A stretch of 64,000 nucleotides of DNA from positions 7,076 to 71,075 of the forward strand of contig JAAUZC010000012.1 of assembly GCA_014804795.1 (NCBI GenBank), in the 5' to 3' direction. How positions within the stretch are numbered: the first letter of the stretch is position 1; each line of letters starts with the position of its first letter. Under the pieces are notes generated by a model, which saw only the letters and a program-made list of their open reading frames with translations, was not told where the DNA came from and did not search any database. Origin of the DNA: Lachnospiraceae bacterium. GTDB taxonomy: Bacteria > Bacillota > Clostridia > Lachnospirales > Lachnospiraceae. Positions 46,438-54,577 of this stretch are shown piece by piece. A program made the translations under genes and the position numbers.

Positions 46438-47761
46438 GATAAAAAGACGTGCCATACTGATCAGCGCGGGAATGATTCTGCTTGTGGTTTTTACGACGAT
46501 ATTGGGAAACTTATCCGCATTGAAACGTTATCTGCCTGATCAGGAGAAAACAGAAAAGGAAGTGCCGTCAGAAATCGATTTGTTGGCAGAGGAAACGGAC
46601 GGGAAAAGTGAAACACCGGATGCCGGAGGTTTTGCCAAAGAAGGATTTGCGGGATCCGATCCGACATTACAGACCGGTGATGATCTGCGGGCATTTCTGA
46701 AAGACGGGACTTTTTTTGATAAAGAGCTCAGCAGTTATGAAAAGAAACTGTTGGAAGCAAATGAGAAAAGCCTTTATTTTGTGACTACTTCGGTGGAGAG
46801 AGACCTGAGAGTACAGATTCTGGACGGGGAAGGCAATGTTGTGACGGGTGTGCCATTTGTTCTTGAACTGAAGGAGCAGGGCAGTTACAAAGATCAGGAT
46901 AAAGATGGTGTTATTTACATCAGCAATTTGAGTGCGGGTGAGTACGAGGTGACACTCAAGGAAATGGATGATTACGAGGCACCAAAACCGACAGTTGTGT
47001 CAGTAAAAGATAAGGTGGAATATATGGCGATTCCGGATATCACACTGCTCATGAAAACGGAAGCGGATATCATTGCGGAGGAGGAAGACACCGAAGAGAA
47101 GGATGCGCTTGCGGATGCTGACGATACAGAGGTTGTGGACATCAGGGAGCTTGGAGAAGAAGGCCAGATGGGCATCGATGTTTCCAAGTGGAATGGCGAG
47201 ATCGATTGGGACAGAGTGCAGAATGCCGGTATTACATACGCGATCATCCGCTGCGGTTATCGCGGTTCTTCCACAGGGGCGCTTGTCGAAGATCCCTATT
47301 TCAGGCAGAATATGCAGGGGGCGCTTGCGGCGGGCTTAAAAGTCGGCGTATATTTTTTCACACAGGCGACGAACGAAGTGGAGGCCGTGGAAGAAGCCAG
47401 TATGGCGCTTGCACTCTGTGCGGACTATAAGATAACCTATCCGATCTTTATCGATACGGAGGGGGCCGGCGGCAACGGACGTGCGGATGGTCTGGATATG
47501 GAAACAAGGACGAAAGTCTGTCAGGCTTTTTGCGAGACGATAGAAGATGCGGGATACACCGGCGGAGTTTACGGTAGCAGAAACTGGTTCAGGACGAAGC
47601 TGCGGATGGATGTACTGTCAGACCATATTATCTGGCTGGCGGAGTATCGGCAAAGTCCTGTCTATGGCGGGAGCTATCATTTCTGGCAGTATACGTCATC
47701 AGGAAATGTGGATGGCATTGAAGGAAGAGTGGATCTGGATATCAGTTACCTGGCGTACTAA
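46427..47761 (+). CDS. Membrane-anchored GH25 lysozyme, shorter paralogue
   Basis: A 444-residue protein. N-terminal signal anchor ([20 protein letters not shown]), acidic linker, SpaA-like beta-domain (about 125-205, [20 protein letters not shown]), second acidic linker, then GH25 domain (about 245-444: [10 protein letters not shown], acidic pair in [18 protein letters not shown]). It shares domain order and wording with the protein at 41609-44194 but lacks the Ig-like and choline-binding parts. ATG 46427 is preferred to TTG 46421. It overlaps rfbA and ends exactly where the palindromic element begins. Likely role: remodelling peptidoglycan where the wall polymer is attached. Confidence 0.93.
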   Translation: MDSKIKRRAILISAGMILLVVFTTILGNLSALKRYLPDQEKTEKEVPSEIDLLAEETDGKSETPDAGGFAKEGFAGSDPTLQTGDDLRAFLKDGTFFDKELSSYEKKLLEANEKSLYFVTTSVERDLRVQILDGEGNVVTGVPFVLELKEQGSYKDQDKDGVIYISNLSAGEYEVTLKEMDDYEAPKPTVVSVKDKVEYMAIPDITLLMKTEADIIAEEEDTEEKDALADADDTEVVDIRELGEEGQMGIDVSKWNGEIDWDRVQNAGITYAIIRCGYRGSSTGALVEDPYFRQNMQGALAAGLKVGVYFFTQATNEVEAVEEASMALALCADYKITYPIFIDTEGAGGNGRADGLDMETRTKVCQAFCETIEDAGYTGGVYGSRNWFRTKLRMDVLSDHIIWLAEYRQSPVYGGSYHFWQYTSSGNVDGIEGRVDLDISYLAY

Positions 47762-47865
47762 TGTTACTATTCGCAGGAGGGGATATTTGCAGAACAGCTT
47801 TGTTGCAAGCTTGCTTGCGGAGAGCGGTCTGCAAATGGCAGTGAAGTTAATGCGAATAGTAACAT
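47761..47865. mobile_element. MITE-like palindromic element
   Basis: A 105-bp sequence bounded by perfect 15-bp inverted repeats, ATGTTACTATTCGCA (47761-47775) and TGCGAATAGTAACAT (47851-47865). A nested repeat ATTTGCAGA/TCTGCAAAT (47785-47793, 47828-47836) and a central palindrome GCAAGCTTGC make the whole able to fold into one long hairpin. It has no coding capacity of note. The left tip supplies the last base of the lysozyme TAA stop. I recall this terminal motif in related genomes, but cannot check copy number here. Confidence 0.65.
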
Positions 47866-47901
47866 GAAAAACATAATTATCAGGATTGAGGGAGTGGAAA
47901 G

Positions 47902-48465
47902 ATGGGAAAAATCAAAGTAGATACCTGCGGGATTGAAGGCCTGAAGATCATTACACCGTCTGTTTTTGGGGATAGCAGAGGCTATTTTATGGAGACCTAT
48001 CAGTACAATGATTTCAAGGAAGCCGGAATCGATCATGTTTTTGTGCAGGACAACCAGTCCTCGTCAAGTAAGGGCGTGCTGCGCGGACTGCATTTTCAGA
48101 AAAACTTTCCGCAGGATAAGCTGGTTCGGGTGATTCGGGGAGAGGTTTTTGATGTGGCTGTAGATCTGCGAAAAGGTTCTCCGACTTTTGGGAAATGGCA
48201 TGGAGAGATTTTGTCGGAGGAAAACAAGAAACAGTTTTTTATTCCGAAAAATTTTGCGCATGGCTTTTTAGTGCTTTCCGAGACGGCGGAATTTTGTTAT
48301 AAGTGTACGGATTTTTATCACGGGGATGACGAGGGCGGAATATATTATGCGGACCCTGAAATTGGTATAGAGTGGCCCGTTTCGGACGATGTGGAGTTGA
48401 TCTTATCTGACAAAGACAAAAAGTGGGCGGGATTGTCTGCTTTCAAAGAGACTGTGGGTGTGTAG
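47902..48465 (+). CDS. rfbC: dTDP-4-dehydrorhamnose 3,5-epimerase
   Basis: A 187-residue RmlC-family cupin. Conserved phrases: GYFMETYQYNDF, FVQDNQSSSSKGVLRGLHFQ (catalytic His), GEVFDVAVDLRKGSPTFGKW, IPKNFAHGFLVLSE and YADPEIGIEWP. It epimerises dTDP-4-keto-6-deoxyglucose in the third rhamnose step. AGGGAGTGG upstream of the ATG. It follows the palindromic element. The fourth gene of the pathway, rfbD, is not found in this window. Confidence 0.95.
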   Translation: MGKIKVDTCGIEGLKIITPSVFGDSRGYFMETYQYNDFKEAGIDHVFVQDNQSSSSKGVLRGLHFQKNFPQDKLVRVIRGEVFDVAVDLRKGSPTFGKWHGEILSEENKKQFFIPKNFAHGFLVLSETAEFCYKCTDFYHGDDEGGIYYADPEIGIEWPVSDDVELILSDKDKKWAGLSAFKETVGV

Positions 48466-48478
48466 GAGATTGCCATAA

Positions 48479-49483
48479 ATGAAGCATGAGAGAATTTCAA
48501 AGAAAATGGGGATCACTATTTTCTGTGTTTTGGCGGGGATTATGGCGCTGATCATCGTACTGCATCACAATCCGTTAGCCAATCAGCAGGAAGAGCTGGT
48601 AAAGAAGATCATAGCCTGTGTGCTGATTGCGCTTTCCTGTGTTGTTTTTATATTGGTTTATGATAAACTGACAGTGCTTCCTGTGGAGTTATTTGACAAC
48701 AGGAGACTGATCTGGAAGCTTGCAAAGAATGATTTTAAAAAGCGTTACGCCGGCTCTTATCTGGGGATCATCTGGGCCCTTATCCAGCCGGTGGTCACTG
48801 TTTTTATGTACTGGTTTGTATTTGAAAACTTTATGGGCGCCAAGGCGCAGTTTTTATCCGGCGGCACAAGCATACCTTTTGTGCTGTTTCTGGCGGCAGG
48901 GCTGTGTCCCTGGTTCTATTTTTCAGAAGCATTAAATAGTGGAACGGCGGCGCTTCTCGAATACAATTATTTGGTGAAAAAGGTGGTCTTCAAGATCAGT
49001 ATTCTGCCGATCATCAAAATTATTGCGGCTACATTCATCCACCTGTTTTTCGTACTGGTGCTTATGATCGTTGCGGCAATCTACGGATATTACCCCACAA
49101 TTTATACGATACAGATCATATATTACAGTTTCTGCACTTTCATATTGGTGCTGGGGCTTTCCTATACAACCTGCGCGATCGTTGTCTTTTTCAGAGATCT
49201 GACGCAGATCATTTCTATTGTCCTGCAGGTGGGGATGTGGGCTACGCCGATCCTCTGGAGCATTTCGGTGCTGGATGATAAACCGCCTGTTTGGAATACC
49301 ATCATAAAAATAAATCCTCTGGTATATATTGTAAACGGATACAGAAGTGCAATCTGTGAAAAAACATGGTTTTTTGAAGATTTCTATTCTACCATGTATT
49401 TCTGGATATTTACGGTAGTTGTATTTGGCATTGGTGCGTTGATATTTAAACGGCTGAAAATACACTTTGCAGATGTGCTATAA
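48479..49483 (+). CDS. Polysaccharide ABC exporter permease (Wzm-like)
   Basis: A 334-residue ABC2-type permease. Two N-terminal hydrophobic segments (about 10-28, 40-62) precede the canonical core. The core starts LIWKLAKNDFKKRYAGSYLG and IIWALIQPVVTVFMYWFVF and ends with hydrophobic helices before a short basic tail. This is the pattern of O-antigen/teichoic acid exporters. Its ATPase is encoded at 51039-52385, separated by one membrane-protein gene. The extra N-terminal pair of helices (about 80 residues) is unusual compared with typical Wzm of about 260 residues. Confidence 0.92.
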   Translation: MKHERISKKMGITIFCVLAGIMALIIVLHHNPLANQQEELVKKIIACVLIALSCVVFILVYDKLTVLPVELFDNRRLIWKLAKNDFKKRYAGSYLGIIWALIQPVVTVFMYWFVFENFMGAKAQFLSGGTSIPFVLFLAAGLCPWFYFSEALNSGTAALLEYNYLVKKVVFKISILPIIKIIAATFIHLFFVLVLMIVAAIYGYYPTIYTIQIIYYSFCTFILVLGLSYTTCAIVVFFRDLTQIISIVLQVGMWATPILWSISVLDDKPPVWNTIIKINPLVYIVNGYRSAICEKTWFFEDFYSTMYFWIFTVVVFGIGALIFKRLKIHFADVL

Positions 49484-49512
49484 AAAGGTTTATGAGGAAC
49501 GGGAGAGATTGT

Positions 49513-51030
49513 ATGGAAAATCAAAATATAAAAATAAAACGGGTATTGGGGTGGAAACCTTCAGACCTTGTGGTCGGCATAGGGGCGGTGGCTGCATTGC
49601 TGATTTTGCTGGTGCCGTTACTTCGTATTGCCCTTTACGCAGTGCCCTGGTATGATGATTTTAACTACGCGGCATTTGCCAAAAGCGGAATGATGAACAG
49701 ACCCGGCCTTATCGGGGCAATAATGGGCGCCTGGGAATGCGCAAGGGTTCAATGGTATGCATGGCAGGGAACTTTTTCCTCCATCTTTTTTATGTCGCTG
49801 TCTCCCCATATCTGGGGAGAAGAGTACTATTGCATTGGCAGTATTTTTCTGATTCTGATTCTGACGCTGTCAGTGTTTGTGCTGATGGGAACACTGACAA
49901 AGAAGGTACTTCATGTAGATCGGATTTCATCAATGGCTTTGCAGGCTGTTATGGCAATCATGGTAATAGAGCTGACTTATACGACACCATCGGCATTGTT
50001 CTGGTATAATGCGGGGATGCATTATATGGGAATGCATTCTTTTGCTTTATTATTTATAGCCGTGTTGATCTGCTTGTTTTCGGAAGAGCATATAGGAAAT
50101 GGTAAAGGCGTGCTACTTATTCTGATAGGAATGCTCGGCGCTTTTTTGGTGGCCGGTAGTAACTTTGTCACCACGCTGCAGGGATTTGTGGTGTTAGGTT
50201 CTTTTGTGGTGCTGACGTTTTTGGGGGACTGGAAAAAAGCATTGCGCTATCTTCCGATATTGGTGGTCTACACGTTTGCGTTTTATAAAAATGTATCTGC
50301 GCCCGGCAATCAGGTGAGAGGCCGGTTTTTTGTGGGATCTGGATATCCGCCTGCAGAGGCGATACTTCGCTCATTTCTGGAAGCGTTTCGGTATATAAAA
50401 GAATTTTCGGGATGGATCACGTTGGTGGCGATTATCCTGTTAATACCGATTGCCTGGCGGATTGCCTCGAAAAGCAGCTTTTCGTTTAAGCTGCCGGGGC
50501 TTTTGCTTCTTTGGTCCTTTTGCCTGTATGCCACAGGATTTACGCCGAGTCTCTATTCTTTGGGACATGCGGGGATCAGCAGAACGTTAAATGCGGTAAA
50601 GGTCACTTATCAGATTCTGTTAGTGATAAATGAGGTGTATTGGATAGGCTGGACGAGGAGGCTTCTGGAAAAGAAGGGAAGAAAGTTTACGGATCGGGGA
50701 TGTCCCTGGTGGTTTTATGTATTGATAGGAATTTTTATCTTGGTTGTTTTCAGATTCTCCCCCAATCAGGCTGGCTGGTATTCCTCCTGGGGAGCGTATT
50801 ACTATATACATTCGGGAGAAGCCTACAATTTCCATTGCGAATATCAAGAGAGACTGGAAATCCTGCGAAGCGACGAGAAAAATATAGTATTTGAGCCATA
50901 CAGGTTTAAACCGTGGATGTTGTGTCTGGGGGATCTGAGTGAAGATCCGAGCAGTGAGGAAAATCAGTCGATGGCGTCCTGGTACGGCAAAGAGTCTTTG
51001 GCGGTGAAGGCAGTTGGAGAAGCAGAATAG
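49513..51030 (+). CDS. Polytopic membrane protein, glycosyltransferase-like (GtrII/DUF6056-type)
   Basis: A 505-residue protein with about ten to twelve hydrophobic segments. The acidic motif YAVPWYDDFNYAAFAK after the first helix, the long helical array and a soluble C-terminal tail resemble GT-C-type membrane glycosyltransferases that use polyprenyl-phosphate sugars. Family assignment is tentative. ATG 49513 follows GGGAG; one seven codons earlier is possible. The position between the exporter permease and ATPase suggests that it decorates the exported polymer. Confidence 0.7.
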   Translation: MENQNIKIKRVLGWKPSDLVVGIGAVAALLILLVPLLRIALYAVPWYDDFNYAAFAKSGMMNRPGLIGAIMGAWECARVQWYAWQGTFSSIFFMSLSPHIWGEEYYCIGSIFLILILTLSVFVLMGTLTKKVLHVDRISSMALQAVMAIMVIELTYTTPSALFWYNAGMHYMGMHSFALLFIAVLICLFSEEHIGNGKGVLLILIGMLGAFLVAGSNFVTTLQGFVVLGSFVVLTFLGDWKKALRYLPILVVYTFAFYKNVSAPGNQVRGRFFVGSGYPPAEAILRSFLEAFRYIKEFSGWITLVAIILLIPIAWRIASKSSFSFKLPGLLLLWSFCLYATGFTPSLYSLGHAGISRTLNAVKVTYQILLVINEVYWIGWTRRLLEKKGRKFTDRGCPWWFYVLIGIFILVVFRFSPNQAGWYSSWGAYYYIHSGEAYNFHCEYQERLEILRSDEKNIVFEPYRFKPWMLCLGDLSEDPSSEENQSMASWYGKESLAVKAVGEAE

Positions 51031-51038
51031 GAGTAATT

Positions 51039-52385
51039 ATGTCACGAAAGCCGGTTGCAATCTCCGTAAAAGGAGTGGAAAAAGTATATAAATTGTATGA
51101 TAAGTCTTCTGATAGAGTGCGGGAGGCGTTGGGACTGACCCGAAAAACAAGACATAAAAAGCATTACGCCTTAAAGGGAATTGATATGAACATTTATCAG
51201 GGCGAGTGCGTTGGCATTATCGGCACAAACGGCTCCGGCAAGTCCACTGTTTTGAAGATCATTACGGGTGTGCTTTCCCCGACAAACGGAGAAGTGGAAG
51301 TAAACGGGCGCATTTCCGCTCTTTTAGAGTTGGGTGCCGGATTCAACATGGAGTATAACGGGATTGAGAATGTTTATTTGAACGGCATGATGATAGGATT
51401 TTCGGAGAAGGAAATCGAGGAAAAGCTGCAGGATATTCTGGATTTTGCGGATATTGGAGATTATGTCTATCAACCGGTAAAAACCTATTCCAGCGGTATG
51501 TTTGTCCGGCTGGCTTTTGCGGTTGCCATCAATATTGAACCGGAAATCCTGATCGTGGATGAGGCGCTTTCGGTGGGAGACGTATTCTTTCAGGCGAAGT
51601 GTTACCATAAATTTGAAGAATTTAAGCAGATGGGCAAGACGATCGTGTTCGTCAGCCATGATTTGAGCAGTATCAGCAAATATTGTGATCGGGTAATACT
51701 GTTAAACAAGGGCGTAAAACTGGGAGAAGGCAGCCCGAAAGAGATGATCGATGCTTATAAACAGGTGCTTGTAGGGCAGTACGAAATACCGGAGGGTCGG
51801 GAAAACGAGAGATTTGCGGATGACCCGGCCCTGCGTGAGGCGGCCGGGAAAGCCCTTGGCGGAGAGCCGGGGGAGAGAGCGGCGAAGGGGGCAAATTCTA
51901 CTGCCTCTGGTGCAACATCTGCCCGGGCGGAAGGCATTAACCCGGATGTGCTGGAATACGGGACGAAACAGGCCAGGATCGTGGAGTATTATCTGACAGA
52001 CGACAGAGGTGTGCGAACCACGGCGGTCATCAAGGGAACCCGATTTACCCTCCACATGAAGGTGGAATTTAGCGACCATATTCCTGGGCCGATCTTTGCG
52101 TTTTCCGTAAAAAATGTGAAAGGGACAGAGATCACGGGAACCAATTCCATGATCGAGAAGGCTTTTTTGGAGAGCGTGGACGCGGGAGAGACAAAGGAAA
52201 TTACCTTTACGCAGAAAATGAGCCTTCAGGGGGGAGAATATCTGCTTTCCCTTGGGGTTACGGGATATAACGGCGATTCCTTTGAGGTGTATCACAGACT
52301 TTATGATGTGATGAATTTGACTGTGATCTCAGACAAGGATACAGTAGGGTATTATGATATGGAGTCGGAGATTGCAGTGATGTGA
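51039..52385 (+). CDS. Polysaccharide ABC exporter ATPase with C-terminal substrate-binding domain (Wzt-like)
   Basis: A 448-residue protein. ATPase part (1 to about 245): Walker A GIIGTNGSGKSTVLK, signature YSSGMFVRLAF, Walker B ILIVDEALSVGD, H-loop FVSHDLSS. A 55-residue Ala/Gly/Glu-rich linker follows (about 262-307), more GC-rich than its surroundings. The C-terminal Wzt-type beta-sandwich runs from ARIVEYYLTDDRGVRTT to the end. In Gram-negative O9a-type systems that domain reads a terminal modification of the glycan before export. Here the next gene could make such a modification. Ribosome site GGAG. Confidence 0.94.
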   Translation: MSRKPVAISVKGVEKVYKLYDKSSDRVREALGLTRKTRHKKHYALKGIDMNIYQGECVGIIGTNGSGKSTVLKIITGVLSPTNGEVEVNGRISALLELGAGFNMEYNGIENVYLNGMMIGFSEKEIEEKLQDILDFADIGDYVYQPVKTYSSGMFVRLAFAVAINIEPEILIVDEALSVGDVFFQAKCYHKFEEFKQMGKTIVFVSHDLSSISKYCDRVILLNKGVKLGEGSPKEMIDAYKQVLVGQYEIPEGRENERFADDPALREAAGKALGGEPGERAAKGANSTASGATSARAEGINPDVLEYGTKQARIVEYYLTDDRGVRTTAVIKGTRFTLHMKVEFSDHIPGPIFAFSVKNVKGTEITGTNSMIEKAFLESVDAGETKEITFTQKMSLQGGEYLLSLGVTGYNGDSFEVYHRLYDVMNLTVISDKDTVGYYDMESEIAVM

Positions 52386-52406
52386 AGGGAATGAAGATTT
52401 TCTAAG

Positions 52407-52426
52407 GCCGGACAAGTTCGTCCGGC
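52407..52426 (+). terminator. Hairpin after the exporter ATPase gene
   Basis: GCCGGAC (52407-52413) pairs with GTCCGGC (52420-52426), six-base loop, only scattered T after it. It may be a weak terminator or an RNA processing/stability element. Confidence 0.4.
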
Positions 52427-52474
52427 GATTCTTCCTGACATTTATACGACATGATGATAAGAGAAGGATTGGAT

Positions 52475-54532
52475 ATGCAGGAGAGAGAACAGATTGGCAA
52501 AGTTATATTGGATTACAGCAAATATCCGGGGGAGGACTTATACTGTGACGGGGCAGTGGAAGATGAGCTTCTGGATATAGTAAAGAGGCTTTCGGTTGTT
52601 GAGTATGGGAAGGTGATCGAGGAAAGCAGAAGCTGGCCTGTGCTCTATCATCTGTCTCCGCTGCGTGAGAATATCGTGGAATGGATTCCCATGGATAAGT
52701 CGGCGAGAGTGCTTGAGGTGGGCAGCGGATGCGGGGCGATCACGGGCGCACTGGCCCGGAAAGCGGGGAGCGTCACATGTGTGGACCTCTCAAAGAAGCG
52801 CAGCCTGATCAACGCTCACAGACACAGCGACTGCGATAATGTGACCATTCATGTGGGAAATTTTAAGGACATTGAGCCGGATCTGCCGAAAGACTTTGAC
52901 TATATCTGCCTGATAGGAGTGTTTGAGTACGGACTAAGCTACATCGGCGGTGAGACTCCTTTTGAGGATTTTCTGAAGATTCTGATGCCTCATCTGGGGC
53001 CGGACGGCAGAATTGTGATCGCCATTGAGAACAGGTATGGATTGAAATACTTTGCCGGGTGTAAGGAAGACCACCTTGGCACATGGTTTTCAGGCATTGA
53101 AAATTATGCCGACGGGGGCGGCGTCCGCACCTTTGGCAGAAAGGGACTGGAGAAAATATTCCAAAACTGCGGGGTGAAGGAGGCGCATTTTTATTATCCG
53201 TACCCCGATTATAAGTTTATGACCACCCTTTACAGTGATGCCCGGCTGCCCGGCAAAGGCGAGCTTTCCAATAATCTCAGGAACTTTGACAGGGACAGAA
53301 TGCTCCTGTTCGATGAGAAGAATGCCTTTGACGGTATTGTGGAGGAGGGGCTCTTTCCCGTATTTTCTAATTCAATTACGGCTGTTATCGGGAAGGACTT
53401 TGGCATAAGATATGAAAAATATTCCAATGAGAGGGCGCCGGAATATGCCATCAGGACGGAAATCGGAGGAGTGTCAGAGGAAGAGATCGGAGTCCGCAAG
53501 TACCCCGTGGGTGAAGCGGCGGCAGACCATATCAGAGGTATGGAGACAGCCTATAAGAAACTGGTAAAAAAATATCAGGGCGGAAGGCTGGAAATCAACC
53601 GATGTAAGCTGGAGGAGAAGGAAGGGCAGGTTTATATCCGGTTTGAGTTTGTGCAGGGCACGCCGCTGTCCGAACTGATGGACAGATGTCTGGAGAAGAA
53701 TGACCAGGAAGGCTTTCGCAGGCTTTTTCGGGAGTACATGGAACGAATCGGCTACAACGCTCAGGAGCCGGTGACGGACTACGATTTGATTTTTTCCAAT
53801 ATCTTAGTGGATGGGGACAAATGGACCCTGATTGATTATGAGTGGATCTTCGACAAGCAGATTGATACAAAGGAGCTGGCCTTTAGGGCAATCTACTGTT
53901 ATTTATTGGAAGACGAGAAAAGAAATAAATTAAATCTTGATTCCATATTAAACGAGCTTGGGATTACAGATGAGGACGCAGAGGAATTCCGGGAGCAGGA
54001 GAGAGGCTTCCAGAGATTTGTAACCGGAAAACGCCTGGTGATGGGGCAGCTGTGGGAGCTTATCGGAGGGAGAACTGCCAAACCTCAGGATTGGCTTGAG
54101 AAATACTGGGAGTCAGAGCAGCTGAAGCGTATCCAGATATATGAGGACCGGGGGGACGGCTATCATGAGGAGCAATCCCGGCTGGTGCAGTCGGCGTATG
54201 TGGATGATAAAACGGTGGAGCTTGAGCTTGCGGTGGACGGAGATGTGCGGATGATCCGTATTGACCCTGCATTTGACAGCTGTGCCGTAAAAATAGAAAA
54301 GCTCACCTTCAACAGTGAGCCCGTTCCTCTGAATAAAAAATATTTGCTGTTAAACGGGAGGATTGCAAAGCCCTCTACTATTATTTTTCCTACTGAGGAT
54401 CCCAATATCAATATTCTGTTGGAGAAGCTTCCCCGGAATGCTGAAAACAGTCTGTTTCTTAGGATGGAAGTTGCCCGCCTGCCCCTGGACATAGCTGAGG
54501 AGATGGCGGATTCTGTAAAGAAGATTCTGTAA
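52475..54532 (+). CDS. Methyltransferase-kinase fusion with C-terminal beta-domain (WbdD-like chain terminator candidate)
   Basis: About 685 residues. Part 1 (about 30-260): class I SAM methyltransferase with motif I VLEVGSGCGAITG, VTCVDLSKKRS and VIAIENRYGLKYFAG. Part 2 (about 320-470): small-molecule-kinase-like fold with Lys in GVRKYPVG, hinge FVQGTPLSEL, catalytic-loop DYDLIFSNILV (Asp and Asn kept, the usual first His replaced) and metal Asp in TLIDYEWIFD. Part 3 (about 572-685): beta-rich domain (VELELAVDGDVRMIRIDPAF). E. coli WbdD, which caps O9a polymannose with methyl-phosphate, has the same methyltransferase-then-kinase order and works with a Wzt of the type encoded just upstream. 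Capping is inferred. ATG 52475 has GAAGGA six bases upstream; 52451 has none. Confidence 0.85.
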   Translation: MQEREQIGKVILDYSKYPGEDLYCDGAVEDELLDIVKRLSVVEYGKVIEESRSWPVLYHLSPLRENIVEWIPMDKSARVLEVGSGCGAITGALARKAGSVTCVDLSKKRSLINAHRHSDCDNVTIHVGNFKDIEPDLPKDFDYICLIGVFEYGLSYIGGETPFEDFLKILMPHLGPDGRIVIAIENRYGLKYFAGCKEDHLGTWFSGIENYADGGGVRTFGRKGLEKIFQNCGVKEAHFYYPYPDYKFMTTLYSDARLPGKGELSNNLRNFDRDRMLLFDEKNAFDGIVEEGLFPVFSNSITAVIGKDFGIRYEKYSNERAPEYAIRTEIGGVSEEEIGVRKYPVGEAAADHIRGMETAYKKLVKKYQGGRLEINRCKLEEKEGQVYIRFEFVQGTPLSELMDRCLEKNDQEGFRRLFREYMERIGYNAQEPVTDYDLIFSNILVDGDKWTLIDYEWIFDKQIDTKELAFRAIYCYLLEDEKRNKLNLDSILNELGITDEDAEEFREQERGFQRFVTGKRLVMGQLWELIGGRTAKPQDWLEKYWESEQLKRIQIYEDRGDGYHEEQSRLVQSAYVDDKTVELELAVDGDVRMIRIDPAFDSCAVKIEKLTFNSEPVPLNKKYLLLNGRIAKPSTIIFPTEDPNINILLEKLPRNAENSLFLRMEVARLPLDIAEEMADSVKKIL

Positions 54533-54536
54533 ATGT

Positions 54537-54570
54537 AAAAAGGGCGTCACCGGTGGGACAGCCCTTTTTT
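54537..54570. terminator. Bidirectional terminator between convergent genes
   Basis: AAAAAGGGC (54537-54545) pairs with GCCCTTTTT (54561-54569), with A-rich and T-rich flanks on both strands and an inner GTC/GAC pairing. Confidence 0.85.
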
Positions 54571-54577
54571 CAAAGTG

